DNA of 64,000 nucleotides from an uncultured Pedosphaera sp. GTDB taxonomy: Bacteria; Verrucomicrobiota; Verrucomicrobiia; Limisphaerales; Pedosphaeraceae. Under the pieces are notes generated by a model that made no database searches, had not been told where the DNA came from, and was given only the letters and a program-made list of their open reading frames with translations. Position numbers and translations under genes: made by a program. This document shows, one piece after another, positions 1 through 8,986 of this stretch. The stretch covers positions 186,001 to 250,000 of the forward strand of contig CAIXFN010000081.1 in the NCBI GenBank assembly GCA_903918755.1, given 5' to 3'. How positions within the stretch are numbered: position 1 is the first letter of the stretch; each line of letters opens with the position of its first letter.

Positions 1-569
1 ATCTGAATGCGCGCGGGGGATGCCTGGGGAAAGGTAAATCGCAGGATGCCCGCCCGGGCGGCCGCGGTCATTTCCGCCCGGATGCCGTAATCCTCCAGCG
101 TGACCGCATAATAGCCCGCCTGGGCAATTTCCGTCTCATGCCGGAAGCGGGATCGATAACCCACTTCCGCATCCTCGACTCCGCGACCGGTATGCAGCGG
201 CCCCGTCGTGGGCATGACCAGAAAGTTGCCAAAATCGCCGTGCCAGCCCACCCCGCTCATATGGGTGAAACTAAACCCTTCGATGGTGTGGTGGTGATAC
301 GAGTAGCCCGGTCCATTGTCCCCCCCGGTAATGGTATCCGGACTGAGTTGGACCAGGCCAAAAGGGGTGGCCGCACCCGGAAAAGTTTTGCCTTCGCCAA
401 ACTCGCGGCTGGTGCTGGCGCCAATCATCGGGTTGATGCAATCGACCAGCGGCTTCACCTCCGCCCGCAAAGGTTCGGACAAACCCCATCCGAGCAAGCC
501 CCCCGCCATCGCCACCACCGCCCGCAGGGAAACCTGCCGGGCACCCCACCGCAAACACAGTAAACTCAC
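1..569 (-). CDS. GH92-family alpha-mannosidase, N-terminal part (runs off the window)
   Basis: Only the first 189 codons are present. After a hydrophobic signal-like segment (roughly residues 12-32) the protein reads VDCINPMIGA, then FPGAATPFGLVQLSPDT, GYSYHHHTIEGFSFTHMSG and GDFGNFLVMPT. This is the typical start of GH92 exo-acting alpha-mannosidases, which are secreted and trim mannose from glycans. The start chosen is GTG at 569, because an in-frame stop (that of the upstream pseudopilin gene, 585-587) lies just before it and no ATG occurs between them. A later ATG inside the signal segment is also possible. The gene follows the pseudopilin gene after 15 nt, probably in the same transcript. 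No Shine-Dalgarno sequence is visible. The family call is firm; linkage specificity cannot be seen. Confidence 0.85.
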   Translation of the reverse strand, partial: MSLLCLRWGARQVSLRAVVAMAGGLLGWGLSEPLRAEVKPLVDCINPMIGASTSREFGEGKTFPGAATPFGLVQLSPDTITGGDNGPGYSYHHHTIEGFSFTHMSGVGWHGDFGNFLVMPTTGPLHTGRGVEDAEVGYRSRFRHETEIAQAGYYAVTLEDYGIRAEMTAAARAGILRFTFPQASPARIQ

Positions 570-584
570 GATAACGAAAGACAG

Positions 585-1424
585 TTAAAAGCGCGTGGGA
601 CGGTCGATCTTTGCGGAACTCTTGGACTGCAACCAGTCGATGTCCAAATTATTGGGGGAAGGAAAACCATACCCCTTGGGCAGGGTCGTCCGGTGATCCC
701 GCCATTTGTGAATTTCCGAGTGGCCATCCGCGAACGAGAAGCTGCCCGCGATATTGTGATACGTGGCTGGCACATCGGTGGTCTGCTTGCCGGGCATGTT
801 GTTCGGGTCATAGGTATCCATGTCCGTGGCAAAAAAGCCGTCGTTGATGCTCAAACCTTCGTCCAGGATTACAAACGTGTTCGATGGGCCGGGGCGCTTC
901 AGGTCGGAGGATTTCTGATACCCGAAATATCCCGGCGTCCAGTGGTTGCCACCGTTGCCATCCGAACCAATATAAGAATTCATGGAAACACTGCGGGCGC
1001 AACGCCGGCCGATGTAGGGGGCGACGGTGCATTTGCGGGGATCCCCCGGGCATTGATAAACCCCGACATTTTGCCCCAGATATTTTCCCAGCATCTCCTT
1101 CGGCAACCCGTTGTTCAAATCCAGAAAATTGGCGGGGTTGCCGGGGTCGGAAACGTCCCCGACCAACCAGGCCCGGGAATCGGGGAGAAATTCGTTAAAA
1201 TCACCAGAATAATTGATCCACGCCAGCGTGAGTTGCCGGGTGTTGTTCATGCACTGAATCCGTTGCGCGTTAATCTTGGCCTTGGCCAGGGCTGGCAGCA
1301 GCATCGCGGCCAGAATGGCAATGATCGCGATGACCACGAGCAATTCGATCAGCGTGAAACCACCGACGGCATGGTGCCTGGGATTTGGGCACAAAACTGG
1401 GCTGCAATTGCTTCTGTGATTCAT
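585..1424 (-). CDS. Prepilin-type N-terminal cleavage/methylation protein (H-X9-DG type)
   Basis: 279 residues. Residues 22-45 carry the class III signal [20 protein letters not shown], cleaved after Gly and methylated on Phe by prepilin peptidase, followed by LLPALAKAK, the usual amphipathic pilin helix of Verrucomicrobia and Planctomycetes. The globular part has the conserved MNNTRQL segment, QCPGDP and the C-terminal [19 protein letters not shown], an H-X9-DG-like tail. Such proteins are pseudopilin-like, and their secretion or pilus role is mostly untested. It is a paralogue of the protein at 7459-8262. A copy of the ATAGTTC-N4-GTGCCA motif lies 36 nt upstream. GH92 follows 15 nt downstream. 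Confidence 0.88.
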   Translation of the reverse strand: MNHRSNCSPVLCPNPRHHAVGGFTLIELLVVIAIIAILAAMLLPALAKAKINAQRIQCMNNTRQLTLAWINYSGDFNEFLPDSRAWLVGDVSDPGNPANFLDLNNGLPKEMLGKYLGQNVGVYQCPGDPRKCTVAPYIGRRCARSVSMNSYIGSDGNGGNHWTPGYFGYQKSSDLKRPGPSNTFVILDEGLSINDGFFATDMDTYDPNNMPGKQTTDVPATYHNIAGSFSFADGHSEIHKWRDHRTTLPKGYGFPSPNNLDIDWLQSKSSAKIDRPTRF

Positions 1425-1460
1425 CAGGTCAGTTTACCATCCTCCGTTGCCCGAGGCAAC

Positions 1461-1477
1461 TGGCACGTTGGAACTAT
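1461..1477 (-). promoter_or_regulatory. Conserved motif ATAGTTC-N4-GTGCCA, copy 1
   Basis: The minus strand reads ATAGTTCCAACGTGCCA. All 13 fixed positions are shared with copies at 7402, 8302 and 9757. It ends 36 nt before the ATG of the pseudopilin gene, a distance suiting a promoter or activator site. Its role is inferred. Confidence 0.5.
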
Positions 1478-1530
1478 ATTCCAGAAATTGCCGGGCACCG
1501 CCCCGAATTCCGGGCACCTTTGGAGCCAAC

Positions 1531-1562
1531 AAAAAAGGGGCATCCGCTTGCGCGGATGCCCC
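1531..1562 (-). terminator. Rho-independent terminator of the LamG/Ig giant gene
   Basis: Perfect 11-bp inverted repeat (GGGGCATCCGC / GCGGATGCCCC) with a 4-nt loop at 1537-1562, followed on the minus strand by six T residues (1531-1536). It begins 20 nt after the stop codon of the gene at 1582-7227. Confidence 0.9.
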
Positions 1563-1581
1563 CTGTGGTAGATCGGACGGC

Positions 1582-4500
1582 TTATTGCATCTGGATGCGA
1601 TAGAACCGTTGACCCGTGGGCGCGACACTGGCCGGCACCGTGATCGGCAAGCCGGTCCCGTTGGTGGTGGTCAACGTGGTCCAGGCGCCGTTGGTGAGCG
1701 CGCCCTTGTACTGAATCACGTATTGCGGTCCGACCTGACTCGGGAATGTCAGGTTGATGGCGGAACCACCATACGTGGCGGTGATGGCAGGATTGCCCGC
1801 GATGGTAAGGTTTTGCACGCTGCTGGTCACGGAATGGAACCCGTCGTTCACAATCACGTCGTACTTACCGACGTTATCGGGTGACCGCATGCTGTTGATC
1901 GTCAGTGTCTGGCCGTTCTGGTTGGCGATGTTCGCGCTCTTCGCCAGGTTGATCCCGTTGAACCGCCATTGATAAGCCGTCGTTCCGGACGCGGCGGTCG
2001 AGGTGACCGTGATGTTGTGCGGCACCCCGATGGGCGCAGCCGCATTCGGGGCCAACGGGGTGATGGTGAACGTCGGCGGCTGGATGAGCGCCGCCGAACT
2101 GATGGTCGGGGTGACCCCGCTGCCATCGTCCACCGCGCAGGTCCAGGTGCCATAGCTGCCCGTGCCCAACGGCGCGAAGTTGATCGTCGCCGTGGTCTTG
2201 CCACTCTGGCTGCTGCCGTTCAGGTACCATTGGTAGTTCGTAATCCCGGTGCCGGTGGAGCCCACGACCACGGACAGATTGGTGGTCGCCGTCGAGGGGG
2301 CCACGATCAAGCTTTGCGGCTGCGTCGCAATCACCGGAGCACCCACCAGGTAGGCGGACAGGAACTTGCCTTCGATGGGCGGCAGGTTGGTGATGTCCAC
2401 CGTCCAGGCGCCATTGTCACCACTACCGTCATACGGCAGGTCTTGCGTGCCCAGATAGCGCCAACCCACGCGCATATAGTCGCCACCATTAATTTGATAC
2501 TGGATGGCTTGCAGGAAGTACGGATGACCCGCCTGCAGCAGGAAACTCCCCCAGGCAAAGGTCTCATTGAAGATCGCCCCACCGTTATAGGATTCTCCGA
2601 TATAACCGGCGCCGGCGGGGTCGGAACCGCCCTGATTGAAATACAACCGGGCCTTGTCGTCCGCGTTGATGAAGAACTGATAGTAACCCGTGTTGGTGGG
2701 GGTGACCCAGGCCGAAAGCACGCTCACGTAATTGGCCGCCTGGCCGGTGAACGCCGGGTTGTTGTTCAACGAGTAGTTGTAAGCGATGGCGTCCGAACTG
2801 AAGTTCGTCACCCCGCCGGTGGCTTGCGGAACATAGGGGAAGGCGGAGTTCGTGCCCGCGGCGACACCGTCAAAGCCGCCGCTGATTCCGTAGTAATAAT
2901 CATAGACCGCGCGCCCGGTCGAGAGCGGCGGCGTCTTGAGGGTGAAGGTCTGCCCGTTGGTCATGGTGTTGGGAACGGTGGCCTCGTCCTTCACGTTGTT
3001 GACCGCCAGGGTGTAGGTCGTGTTGGCCTGCAATCCGGACGTCACCAAACCCACGGTCTGATAAGCGCCGCCAAATTTGCTGTCCGCCGTCACATTGGCC
3101 AGCACCACGTTGGTCACCTGCACGCCCCCGCTGAGCGTGTAGTTCGCCGGGTTGGTCGCGCTTAAGGGATCGACTCGTTTGGAGAATTTGACCTCCACGA
3201 GGAACAGCGGCGCCGGCGTGCCGTTCGCCCCGGTTGCATTGGGCACCCCCACGTCATCCATGGCCCGCCCGACCACCATCGTGCTCTTGACCAGCGCGGC
3301 CGTGGCATAAGGCTTCACCGTGTCATTCGTGACCAGCAGGTAGAATACGATGGAGTTCGTCACGCCGCCCGGATTGAGCGGATTGGCCACCTGCAGGCTG
3401 TAGAGGCCGGTGTCGTTCGTCGTCAACTGGGTGATCAACAGCTTCGGACTGTAAACGCCCTGGCTGTCACCCGCCTGGTTGCCCACGCGGGGATAATGCG
3501 CCGTGCCGTCAAAGTTCAAGGTCGGCGACAGATTGGTCCCGTTGAGCTGCCATTGATAGGAGTTCGGGATGCCCAGCACCGCGCCGGCATTGATGGTGAA
3601 GGAGCTGCCCACGCCCTCCGTGGCCTGCTGACCGGCATACGCTGTGACCGCGCCAACGATCGGATTGGCGACACTCAAGGTGTAAACACCCACGCCACCC
3701 GCGTTGGCGGCAAACGTGCCCACCGAGGTGGACTGGTTGCCCACACTCAGGATATAGGTCCCGATTCCACCCGTGCCGGTGCCGTAACCGATGATGACCG
3801 GGTTGCCGGAACTGTTGTTGCCAGTAATCTTGTGTCCGATCGACAAGGGGAACGATGGCGTGGCGGTCACGGTGAGCACATTGCCGAACATCGAACCCGT
3901 GACGTTGAAGTTGGCCGGAACGCCGCTGATTTTCGTGCCCTGAAGAATGCCGGGAGCGTCCAGAACATTGCCGTTGGCCAGGGGGCCATAAGCCACGTTG
4001 GTCACCACGAAACTCGTGCCGTTGGTGATGTAGCCGGTCACCTTGGCGGCCGTGGGAGAGAAGGTGCTGCCGCTGGACTGCGTGACGAACGCGGTGTTCG
4101 TCCAGATCTGGGCGGTGTGGTTCGTGATGTCGGTGGCCGTCAGCGGGTAGTTATAGATGGCCACTTCGCTCAGGGCGCCGAACATGGGCAAGCCTCCCAG
4201 GTTGCGGTTACCCAGAATGAGGGGCGCGATCGTATTCTGGTTCCAACTGAATCCGGCATTGGGATCCAGGGAATAACCGGTGCCGTCCGTATATTCCAGG
4301 GAGCCGTTGATGTAGAGGGAAGTCAGGCTGTAAATGCCGGGCTGGGCATCCACGACCATCGCCACATGATACCAGGTATTCGTGATCGGGACAGTCACGC
4401 CGGAGCCGTTCACATTCTGCCCGACGCCCTGATTCACGTTGTTAAAGCGGCCGATCACCACCGTCCAATTGTTGATCGTGGTCTGGTTGAAACCAGTCGT

Positions 4501-7227
4501 GCCGAACCCGACATAAATGGAGGGACCGGCCTTGTTGTTACCCACGTTATACATGGAGGACATGACGCAGGAACTGGCGGTGTCACTGTCCAGGCGATAC
4601 CAGAATTCCCAGGTGAATTGACCGCTGATCGGATTCAATTCCGGATAATAGGGCACCTGCGCCTGCGAGAAGTCGCTGAGACCATTGGTCCCGAACATGC
4701 GGAGGGAACCCGTCGAACCGGCCACCGGGCCATTGGCCGGGTCATGCTGGTAACCGCCGGTGAGGATACCGTCATGGGTACCCGCCCAATCGAAGACCAC
4801 GTTGCCGCTGGCTTCATCCAGCGGCCAGTAGGCCACCGGGCCGCCGCCGGAGCTGCCAAAGACCTTGGACGCGTACCCAGTCGGGTTGATCACATTCAAC
4901 ACCACCGGGGCGCTGGTCACCGCCGCACCCACCGCCCCCTGGATTTTCACCGTGTAGCTGTAGGTGCCGACCGGGAGCGTGGTGACCGGGAAGCTATTGC
5001 TCGTGGCTCCGGGGAGGATCACATTGTTGGAGTACCATTGATAAGTGAAAGGCGCCAGACCCCCGGGCGTCACGCTGAGGTTTTGGACCTGAAAGCCGGC
5101 ATAGAGGTTCTTCGAAGGCGAGATTTGCACCACGCTGGCCGGATTGTTGGCCGACCCGTTTTGCAGCCGGTAATAGTGCGAGGAGATGGTGTTCGCGCTC
5201 AAGGCGGCGCCATAGATCGCCACCTCATCGATCGAACCGCGCCACATATTGTAGAAGTAACCGGTATTGTTGGCCGTGGTCACTCCACCATTGTTGCCGT
5301 TTTCCGGCGTCAAATCGCGGCGGCCGATCCAAATGGGCTGGAAGGCATCCGGCGGCGTGTTGCCGAGCCCGGCCATGACCTTCGTGCCCAGGCTCACGCC
5401 ATTGGCGTAGCAGGTCATGATGCCCAAGGTCGTGTCAAAAGTGATGGCAACATGGGTCTTCTTGCCCACCAGGCCACCGGGAACAATCCAGACCAGCGGC
5501 GTGGTCTGCACCGAGCTCTGGTAATAAATGTTGCCGAAAAAGTCCGCGCGGAACTGGTAGTAGTCGAACGTGCCGGGCACCGTGACCGAAGAGAGCCAGC
5601 AGGGTTGTTCCGCCGCCAACACAAATTTGGCGCTGGGGTCCATGTAGAGCACCGCTTCCACGGTTCCCTGGCCGCTCGGAAACTGGAACCCGGGGTTGTC
5701 GCCCTGGATTTGGGCATACCCGTAACCATTGGTCAGGGCATAACCACCAAAATAGCCCATGTTCGGGCTGTTCAGGGAAAGGGTCTGGCTGCCGGACGCC
5801 TTGCTGGAATCCCCATTCAGATAGCCGGCGCCCAAGATGGTGCCGTTGTGGTTGTGATCCACCACATTGATCAGGTTCGTCCCCGTGCTGCCGTCCATCG
5901 GGAAATAGGCCACCACGGAGGGTTCGGAGACCACCGCATTGGAATAGCCGATTGCCAGCGAGGCATTCGGAGCCACCACCGTCAGGATGGCGGCCGCGCT
6001 CGTCGTGATCCCGCCAGCGGAAGTCAGCTGGCAGTTGAATTGAGCGCTATTGTCACCGGCCGTCGCATTCGCCAGCACATAGGTATCCGTGGTGGCACCC
6101 GGAATCGCGACCCCGCCGCGCAACCATTGATAGGTGACGGTGGTGTCGGTGGCCGGAATCACGCGGAAAGGAGCGGAGCCGCCGGAATAAACTGTGATGC
6201 TCTGGGGATCCTGCACAATGCCGGGAGCTGTGCTCACCGTGGCGCTGCCGACCGCCGTGCGGCGGGTCAGCAGGTCATTGACCGTAAACTGGCCGGGATT
6301 GAAGGAGGACCAGCGCAATTCGGCCATGTAGCCGCGCAAGGTCTGCGCCCCACCGCCCAGCCCGACCCCGACATTGCCAGAGGCGTCCACCAGGCTGTGC
6401 GTGTAACCGGAATCCTGCACGCCGGCAAACCCCGGGGAACTGAATACATTGGTCTGATAAACGCGCCAGCTATTGGTCGCTGCGACCAGCACGCCGTTGG
6501 TATACCAGGCGACGGTGCCCGCGAGATCATCCCGCACCACCGCGAAATGCATCCAGGCGGCATTTGTCGGGGTCTTCACCAGGACGGGTGGCCCGATATA
6601 AAAGTCCATTGTATTGCCGTTGGTATCCACCACGTTCGGGGGGCAACTCGCTTGCAACCGCACGTAGGTGTTGCCGGGCTCCGCCGTGCCCACAGTGCTG
6701 CCATTCAGGATCGCGGCATTGGTGGTGTTCATGGACACCAGCATCACCCCCGATTGCGCATTGGGGCTGCGGTTGTTGCGATTCAAACCGGTGGAAAAGA
6801 TCGGCGCGGCGTAATTGGCGCCGTTGCCCGCCGGCAGATACCAGCATTCCACCACCCAATTCGCGTTGGTTTGGAAGAAATTTCCCCACGGGCTGGTGTT
6901 GGTCAGGGCGCCGACCGGCACCGGTTCTTCAAATTTGGTGCCTTGGTTGGCCCCGGAATTGGCGCCGACCCGCAGACTGTAGCCACTGTAGTATCCCTGG
7001 GGACCAAGCGGCCCCCCCACCGAGATGTTCCCCACCACCGGCTGGGTATTATTGGGCACTTCCCCATTGCCGGTGAAGCCGCTGGCAATCGGATGGTTGT
7101 TGCCGGAATCGTCGGCCCCGGGAATCTTGTAAGTATCAAATCGCTGCCACGAGTACGTGGTAATGTCCGCCGAGGCGGTCAGCAGCCCTGTAAACAGGGC
7201 GGCTGAGAGTAGGAATATTCTGCGCAT
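1582..7227 (-). CDS. Giant secreted LamG / Ig-like / PA14-type surface protein
   Basis: 1881 residues from the ATG at 7227, chosen because MRRIFLLSAALFTGLLTASA is a clean signal peptide; an upstream ATG at 7260 would add 11 polar residues. In order: LamG-like lectin fold (about 80-330), Ig-like repeat with YQWLRGG (340-425), second LamG with VVAYFPMDGSTG (440-690), Ig-like repeat (705-790), third LamG with GPVAYWPLDEASG (800-1070), Ig-like and Big_5-like segments (to about 1480), a PA14-like region with YYQFFINADDKARLYF (about 1490-1680), two more Ig-like repeats and a C-terminal module ending GQRFYRIQMQ. Such proteins are thought to bind glycans at the cell surface or outside the cell. The ligand is unknown. 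It has its own terminator, and a copy of the shared motif lies 174 nt upstream. Confidence 0.85.
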   Translation of the reverse strand: MRRIFLLSAALFTGLLTASADITTYSWQRFDTYKIPGADDSGNNHPIASGFTGNGEVPNNTQPVVGNISVGGPLGPQGYYSGYSLRVGANSGANQGTKFEEPVPVGALTNTSPWGNFFQTNANWVVECWYLPAGNGANYAAPIFSTGLNRNNRSPNAQSGVMLVSMNTTNAAILNGSTVGTAEPGNTYVRLQASCPPNVVDTNGNTMDFYIGPPVLVKTPTNAAWMHFAVVRDDLAGTVAWYTNGVLVAATNSWRVYQTNVFSSPGFAGVQDSGYTHSLVDASGNVGVGLGGGAQTLRGYMAELRWSSFNPGQFTVNDLLTRRTAVGSATVSTAPGIVQDPQSITVYSGGSAPFRVIPATDTTVTYQWLRGGVAIPGATTDTYVLANATAGDNSAQFNCQLTSAGGITTSAAAILTVVAPNASLAIGYSNAVVSEPSVVAYFPMDGSTGTNLINVVDHNHNGTILGAGYLNGDSSKASGSQTLSLNSPNMGYFGGYALTNGYGYAQIQGDNPGFQFPSGQGTVEAVLYMDPSAKFVLAAEQPCWLSSVTVPGTFDYYQFRADFFGNIYYQSSVQTTPLVWIVPGGLVGKKTHVAITFDTTLGIMTCYANGVSLGTKVMAGLGNTPPDAFQPIWIGRRDLTPENGNNGGVTTANNTGYFYNMWRGSIDEVAIYGAALSANTISSHYYRLQNGSANNPASVVQISPSKNLYAGFQVQNLSVTPGGLAPFTYQWYSNNVILPGATSNSFPVTTLPVGTYSYTVKIQGAVGAAVTSAPVVLNVINPTGYASKVFGSSGGGPVAYWPLDEASGNVVFDWAGTHDGILTGGYQHDPANGPVAGSTGSLRMFGTNGLSDFSQAQVPYYPELNPISGQFTWEFWYRLDSDTASSCVMSSMYNVGNNKAGPSIYVGFGTTGFNQTTINNWTVVIGRFNNVNQGVGQNVNGSGVTVPITNTWYHVAMVVDAQPGIYSLTSLYINGSLEYTDGTGYSLDPNAGFSWNQNTIAPLILGNRNLGGLPMFGALSEVAIYNYPLTATDITNHTAQIWTNTAFVTQSSGSTFSPTAAKVTGYITNGTSFVVTNVAYGPLANGNVLDAPGILQGTKISGVPANFNVTGSMFGNVLTVTATPSFPLSIGHKITGNNSSGNPVIIGYGTGTGGIGTYILSVGNQSTSVGTFAANAGGVGVYTLSVANPIVGAVTAYAGQQATEGVGSSFTINAGAVLGIPNSYQWQLNGTNLSPTLNFDGTAHYPRVGNQAGDSQGVYSPKLLITQLTTNDTGLYSLQVANPLNPGGVTNSIVFYLLVTNDTVKPYATAALVKSTMVVGRAMDDVGVPNATGANGTPAPLFLVEVKFSKRVDPLSATNPANYTLSGGVQVTNVVLANVTADSKFGGAYQTVGLVTSGLQANTTYTLAVNNVKDEATVPNTMTNGQTFTLKTPPLSTGRAVYDYYYGISGGFDGVAAGTNSAFPYVPQATGGVTNFSSDAIAYNYSLNNNPAFTGQAANYVSVLSAWVTPTNTGYYQFFINADDKARLYFNQGGSDPAGAGYIGESYNGGAIFNETFAWGSFLLQAGHPYFLQAIQYQINGGDYMRVGWRYLGTQDLPYDGSGDNGAWTVDITNLPPIEGKFLSAYLVGAPVIATQPQSLIVAPSTATTNLSVVVGSTGTGITNYQWYLNGSSQSGKTTATINFAPLGTGSYGTWTCAVDDGSGVTPTISSAALIQPPTFTITPLAPNAAAPIGVPHNITVTSTAASGTTAYQWRFNGINLAKSANIANQNGQTLTINSMRSPDNVGKYDVIVNDGFHSVTSSVQNLTIAGNPAITATYGGSAINLTFPSQVGPQYVIQYKGALTNGAWTTLTTTNGTGLPITVPASVAPTGQRFYRIQMQ

Positions 7228-7401
7228 AGATGGTTTTTGGGGTGGTTTCGGACGCTGCATCAGGTGGTGAAATGAGCCCCCGGCGGCCCGTTCAAAGGCG
7301 CCGATGCCTGCCCGTGGCGGCAGTTTACAGCGGCAGCCACGCCGTGGGTGTTCAAAATGGTCACATTTTTAATCCTAACCCGCGCGCCACAAGCCCGTAT
7401 A

Positions 7402-7418
7402 TGGCACCGGGGAACTAT
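7402..7418 (-). promoter_or_regulatory. Conserved motif ATAGTTC-N4-GTGCCA, copy 2
   Basis: The minus strand reads ATAGTTCCCCGGTGCCA. It lies in the 231-bp gap between the pseudopilin stop (7459) and the giant protein start (7227), 174 nt from the start. That is farther than the other copies and would imply a long leader or a more distant activator site. No other feature was recognised in the gap. Confidence 0.45.
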
Positions 7419-7458
7419 TTTGCCCGAACGCCCGGAGGCGGGTCCACGGCCCCATGGC

Positions 7459-8262
7459 TCATCGGGTGGCCCGGTCCGCCTTCGCCGTGGTCTTGGATTG
7501 CAACCAATCCACGTCCAGGTTGCCCGGCGAGGTGTTCACGAGGCTGCCCGACAAATTGAAATCGACACGCCATTTGTGAATCTCCGAGTGACCATCCGCA
7601 AAGGAAAAACTCCCGGCCCGGTTGTGGTACGTGGCTGGATTGTCGTTGAGGCGTTTCGCCGGCAGGTTTTGGGGATCGAATCCCCCCATGTCCACCAGGA
7701 AAAAGCTATCATTGATGCTCGGCCCCTCGTCCAGCAAAACCATGGTGTTGACCGGCCCCGGGCGCGTCAGGTCGGCGAGTTTTACGTAGCTGAGGAATTC
7801 CGTGATTCCCCGGGCTTTGAAGTACCCCCCAATATAACAATTCATGGAATAGCTCCGCGCCTCGGATCGCCCCAGAAATCCCGCCTGGGTGCTTTTGCGC
7901 GTGTCCCCCGGGCATTGGTAGATTTTGACATTCCCGCCCACGTAGGCCGTCAATGGATCATGGGCCAGGGTGTTGTAGCGGTCGATAAAGTCATCACTGG
8001 AGGGATCGCGCATGTCCGCCGTTGCCATCGCTCCCGCGTCCAGCACCACGTCCGCATTGTCCCCGGCCTGGACAAGCCAGGCCAGCGTGAGTTGCCGGGT
8101 GTTGTTCATGCAGCCAATGGCCTGGGCGCGGATTTTTGCTTTGGCCAGGACTGGCAGCAATAAAGCAGCCAGAATGCCGATGATGGCCACCACGACCAGG
8201 AGCTCGATCAAAGTGAACCCGCCACCCAACCGGTTTCGCCATGGCGGAAGTTGGTGGTGCAT
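7459..8262 (-). CDS. Prepilin-type N-terminal cleavage/methylation protein (H-X9-DG type)
   Basis: 267 residues from the ATG at 8262 ([20 protein letters not shown]); an upstream ATG at 8307 would overlap the end of the Sel1 gene and is less likely. The class III signal [20 protein letters not shown] is followed by [29 protein letters not shown], an [10 protein letters not shown] segment and [19 protein letters not shown]. Order and motifs match the 585-1424 protein closely, and both end near DVDWLQSK or DIDWLQSK, so they are paralogues. The gene sits between the Sel1 lipoprotein gene and the giant LamG gene. A motif copy lies 39 nt upstream of the chosen start. Confidence 0.88.
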   Translation of the reverse strand: MHHQLPPWRNRLGGGFTLIELLVVVAIIGILAALLLPVLAKAKIRAQAIGCMNNTRQLTLAWLVQAGDNADVVLDAGAMATADMRDPSSDDFIDRYNTLAHDPLTAYVGGNVKIYQCPGDTRKSTQAGFLGRSEARSYSMNCYIGGYFKARGITEFLSYVKLADLTRPGPVNTMVLLDEGPSINDSFFLVDMGGFDPQNLPAKRLNDNPATYHNRAGSFSFADGHSEIHKWRVDFNLSGSLVNTSPGNLDVDWLQSKTTAKADRATR

Positions 8263-8301
8263 CGTGGGGCCAACGCTGCCACAACCCCAACTGCGGTAAA
8301 A

Positions 8302-8318
8302 TGGCACGCGCGAACTAT
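8302..8318 (-). promoter_or_regulatory. Conserved motif ATAGTTC-N4-GTGCCA, copy 3
   Basis: The minus strand reads ATAGTTCGCGCGTGCCA, 39 nt before the pseudopilin ATG at 8262. The TAG inside the motif is also the stop codon of the Sel1 gene (8315-8317), so the element spans a gene end. Confidence 0.5.
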
Positions 8319-8986
8319 TTTCGCTTTATTTGCTCCGCCAATTGCTGGGCCAGCTTGATCGCCTGGTTGACTTGCTGCGGCGACATCTCCTTTTCGATCG
8401 TCGCCATGTTTTTGCGCGCCTCGGGATCACCGTTACCGGCGGCCAGGTTCCACCACGCGTGGGCCTGTTGCGGATCGCGAAAGCCCCCAAAACCATTGGC
8501 ATACATAAAGGCCAGCCGGGATTGCGCCAGGGGATAATTCTGCTCCGCCGCTTTCCGGAACCATTTTACGGCTTCCGCCTCGTCCTTGGGCACACCCTTG
8601 CCCTGGGCGTACAGCACCCCGAGATTCTGCTGGGCTTCGGGATTATTCAGGTCCGCCGCTTTCCGAAACCATTTGAGCGCTTCCGCATCATCCTGGGGCA
8701 CCCCCGACCCGCTGGCGTAGGCGCCGCCCAGATTGAACTGCGCCACGGCATGATTCTGGTCCGCCGCCTTGCGTAGCCATTGGACCGCCGCGGCCTGGTC
8801 CTTGGTCACGCCCTGGCCATCAATGTACCGGAAGGCCAGTTGACACTGCGCTTCCGCCTCGCCCTGTTCGGCGCGCGCCTTGGTGGCCTGAAACTTGTCC
8901 TGGGCGGGACTGGGAGGATCCCCGCAGCCGGCCAGACCTCCCGCCAACGACAACATTAGGCACCATTTGGAAAGGGTGGATTTCAT
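8315..8986 (-). CDS. Sel1-repeat lipoprotein
   Basis: 223 residues. The N-terminus has a lipoprotein signal with lipobox LAGC (Cys about residue 21). Four tandem Sel1-like (TPR-related) repeats of about 36 residues follow, recognisable by A-x-A-Q-x-x-L-x-x-x-Y, G-x-G-V-x-x-D and W-x-R/K-K-A-A. The last copy is diverged ([20 protein letters not shown]). Sel1 proteins are protein-protein scaffolds, often tied to signal transduction. The start overlaps the response regulator stop by 4 nt (ATGA), so the three genes kinase, regulator and Sel1 are translationally coupled. A scaffold or accessory role for this two-component system is a reasonable inference. Confidence 0.85.
   Translation of the reverse strand: MKSTLSKWCLMLSLAGGLAGCGDPPSPAQDKFQATKARAEQGEAEAQCQLAFRYIDGQGVTKDQAAAVQWLRKAADQNHAVAQFNLGGAYASGSGVPQDDAEALKWFRKAADLNNPEAQQNLGVLYAQGKGVPKDEAEAVKWFRKAAEQNYPLAQSRLAFMYANGFGGFRDPQQAHAWWNLAAGNGDPEARKNMATIEKEMSPQQVNQAIKLAQQLAEQIKRK

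Noticed and set aside
3496-7206. Open frame of over 1200 codons on the plus strand
   Set aside because: It is antisense to the LamG/Ig protein, whose signal peptide, domains and terminator are clear. The frame is rich in Arg, His and Gly and has no domain; it is a by-product of high third-position GC.
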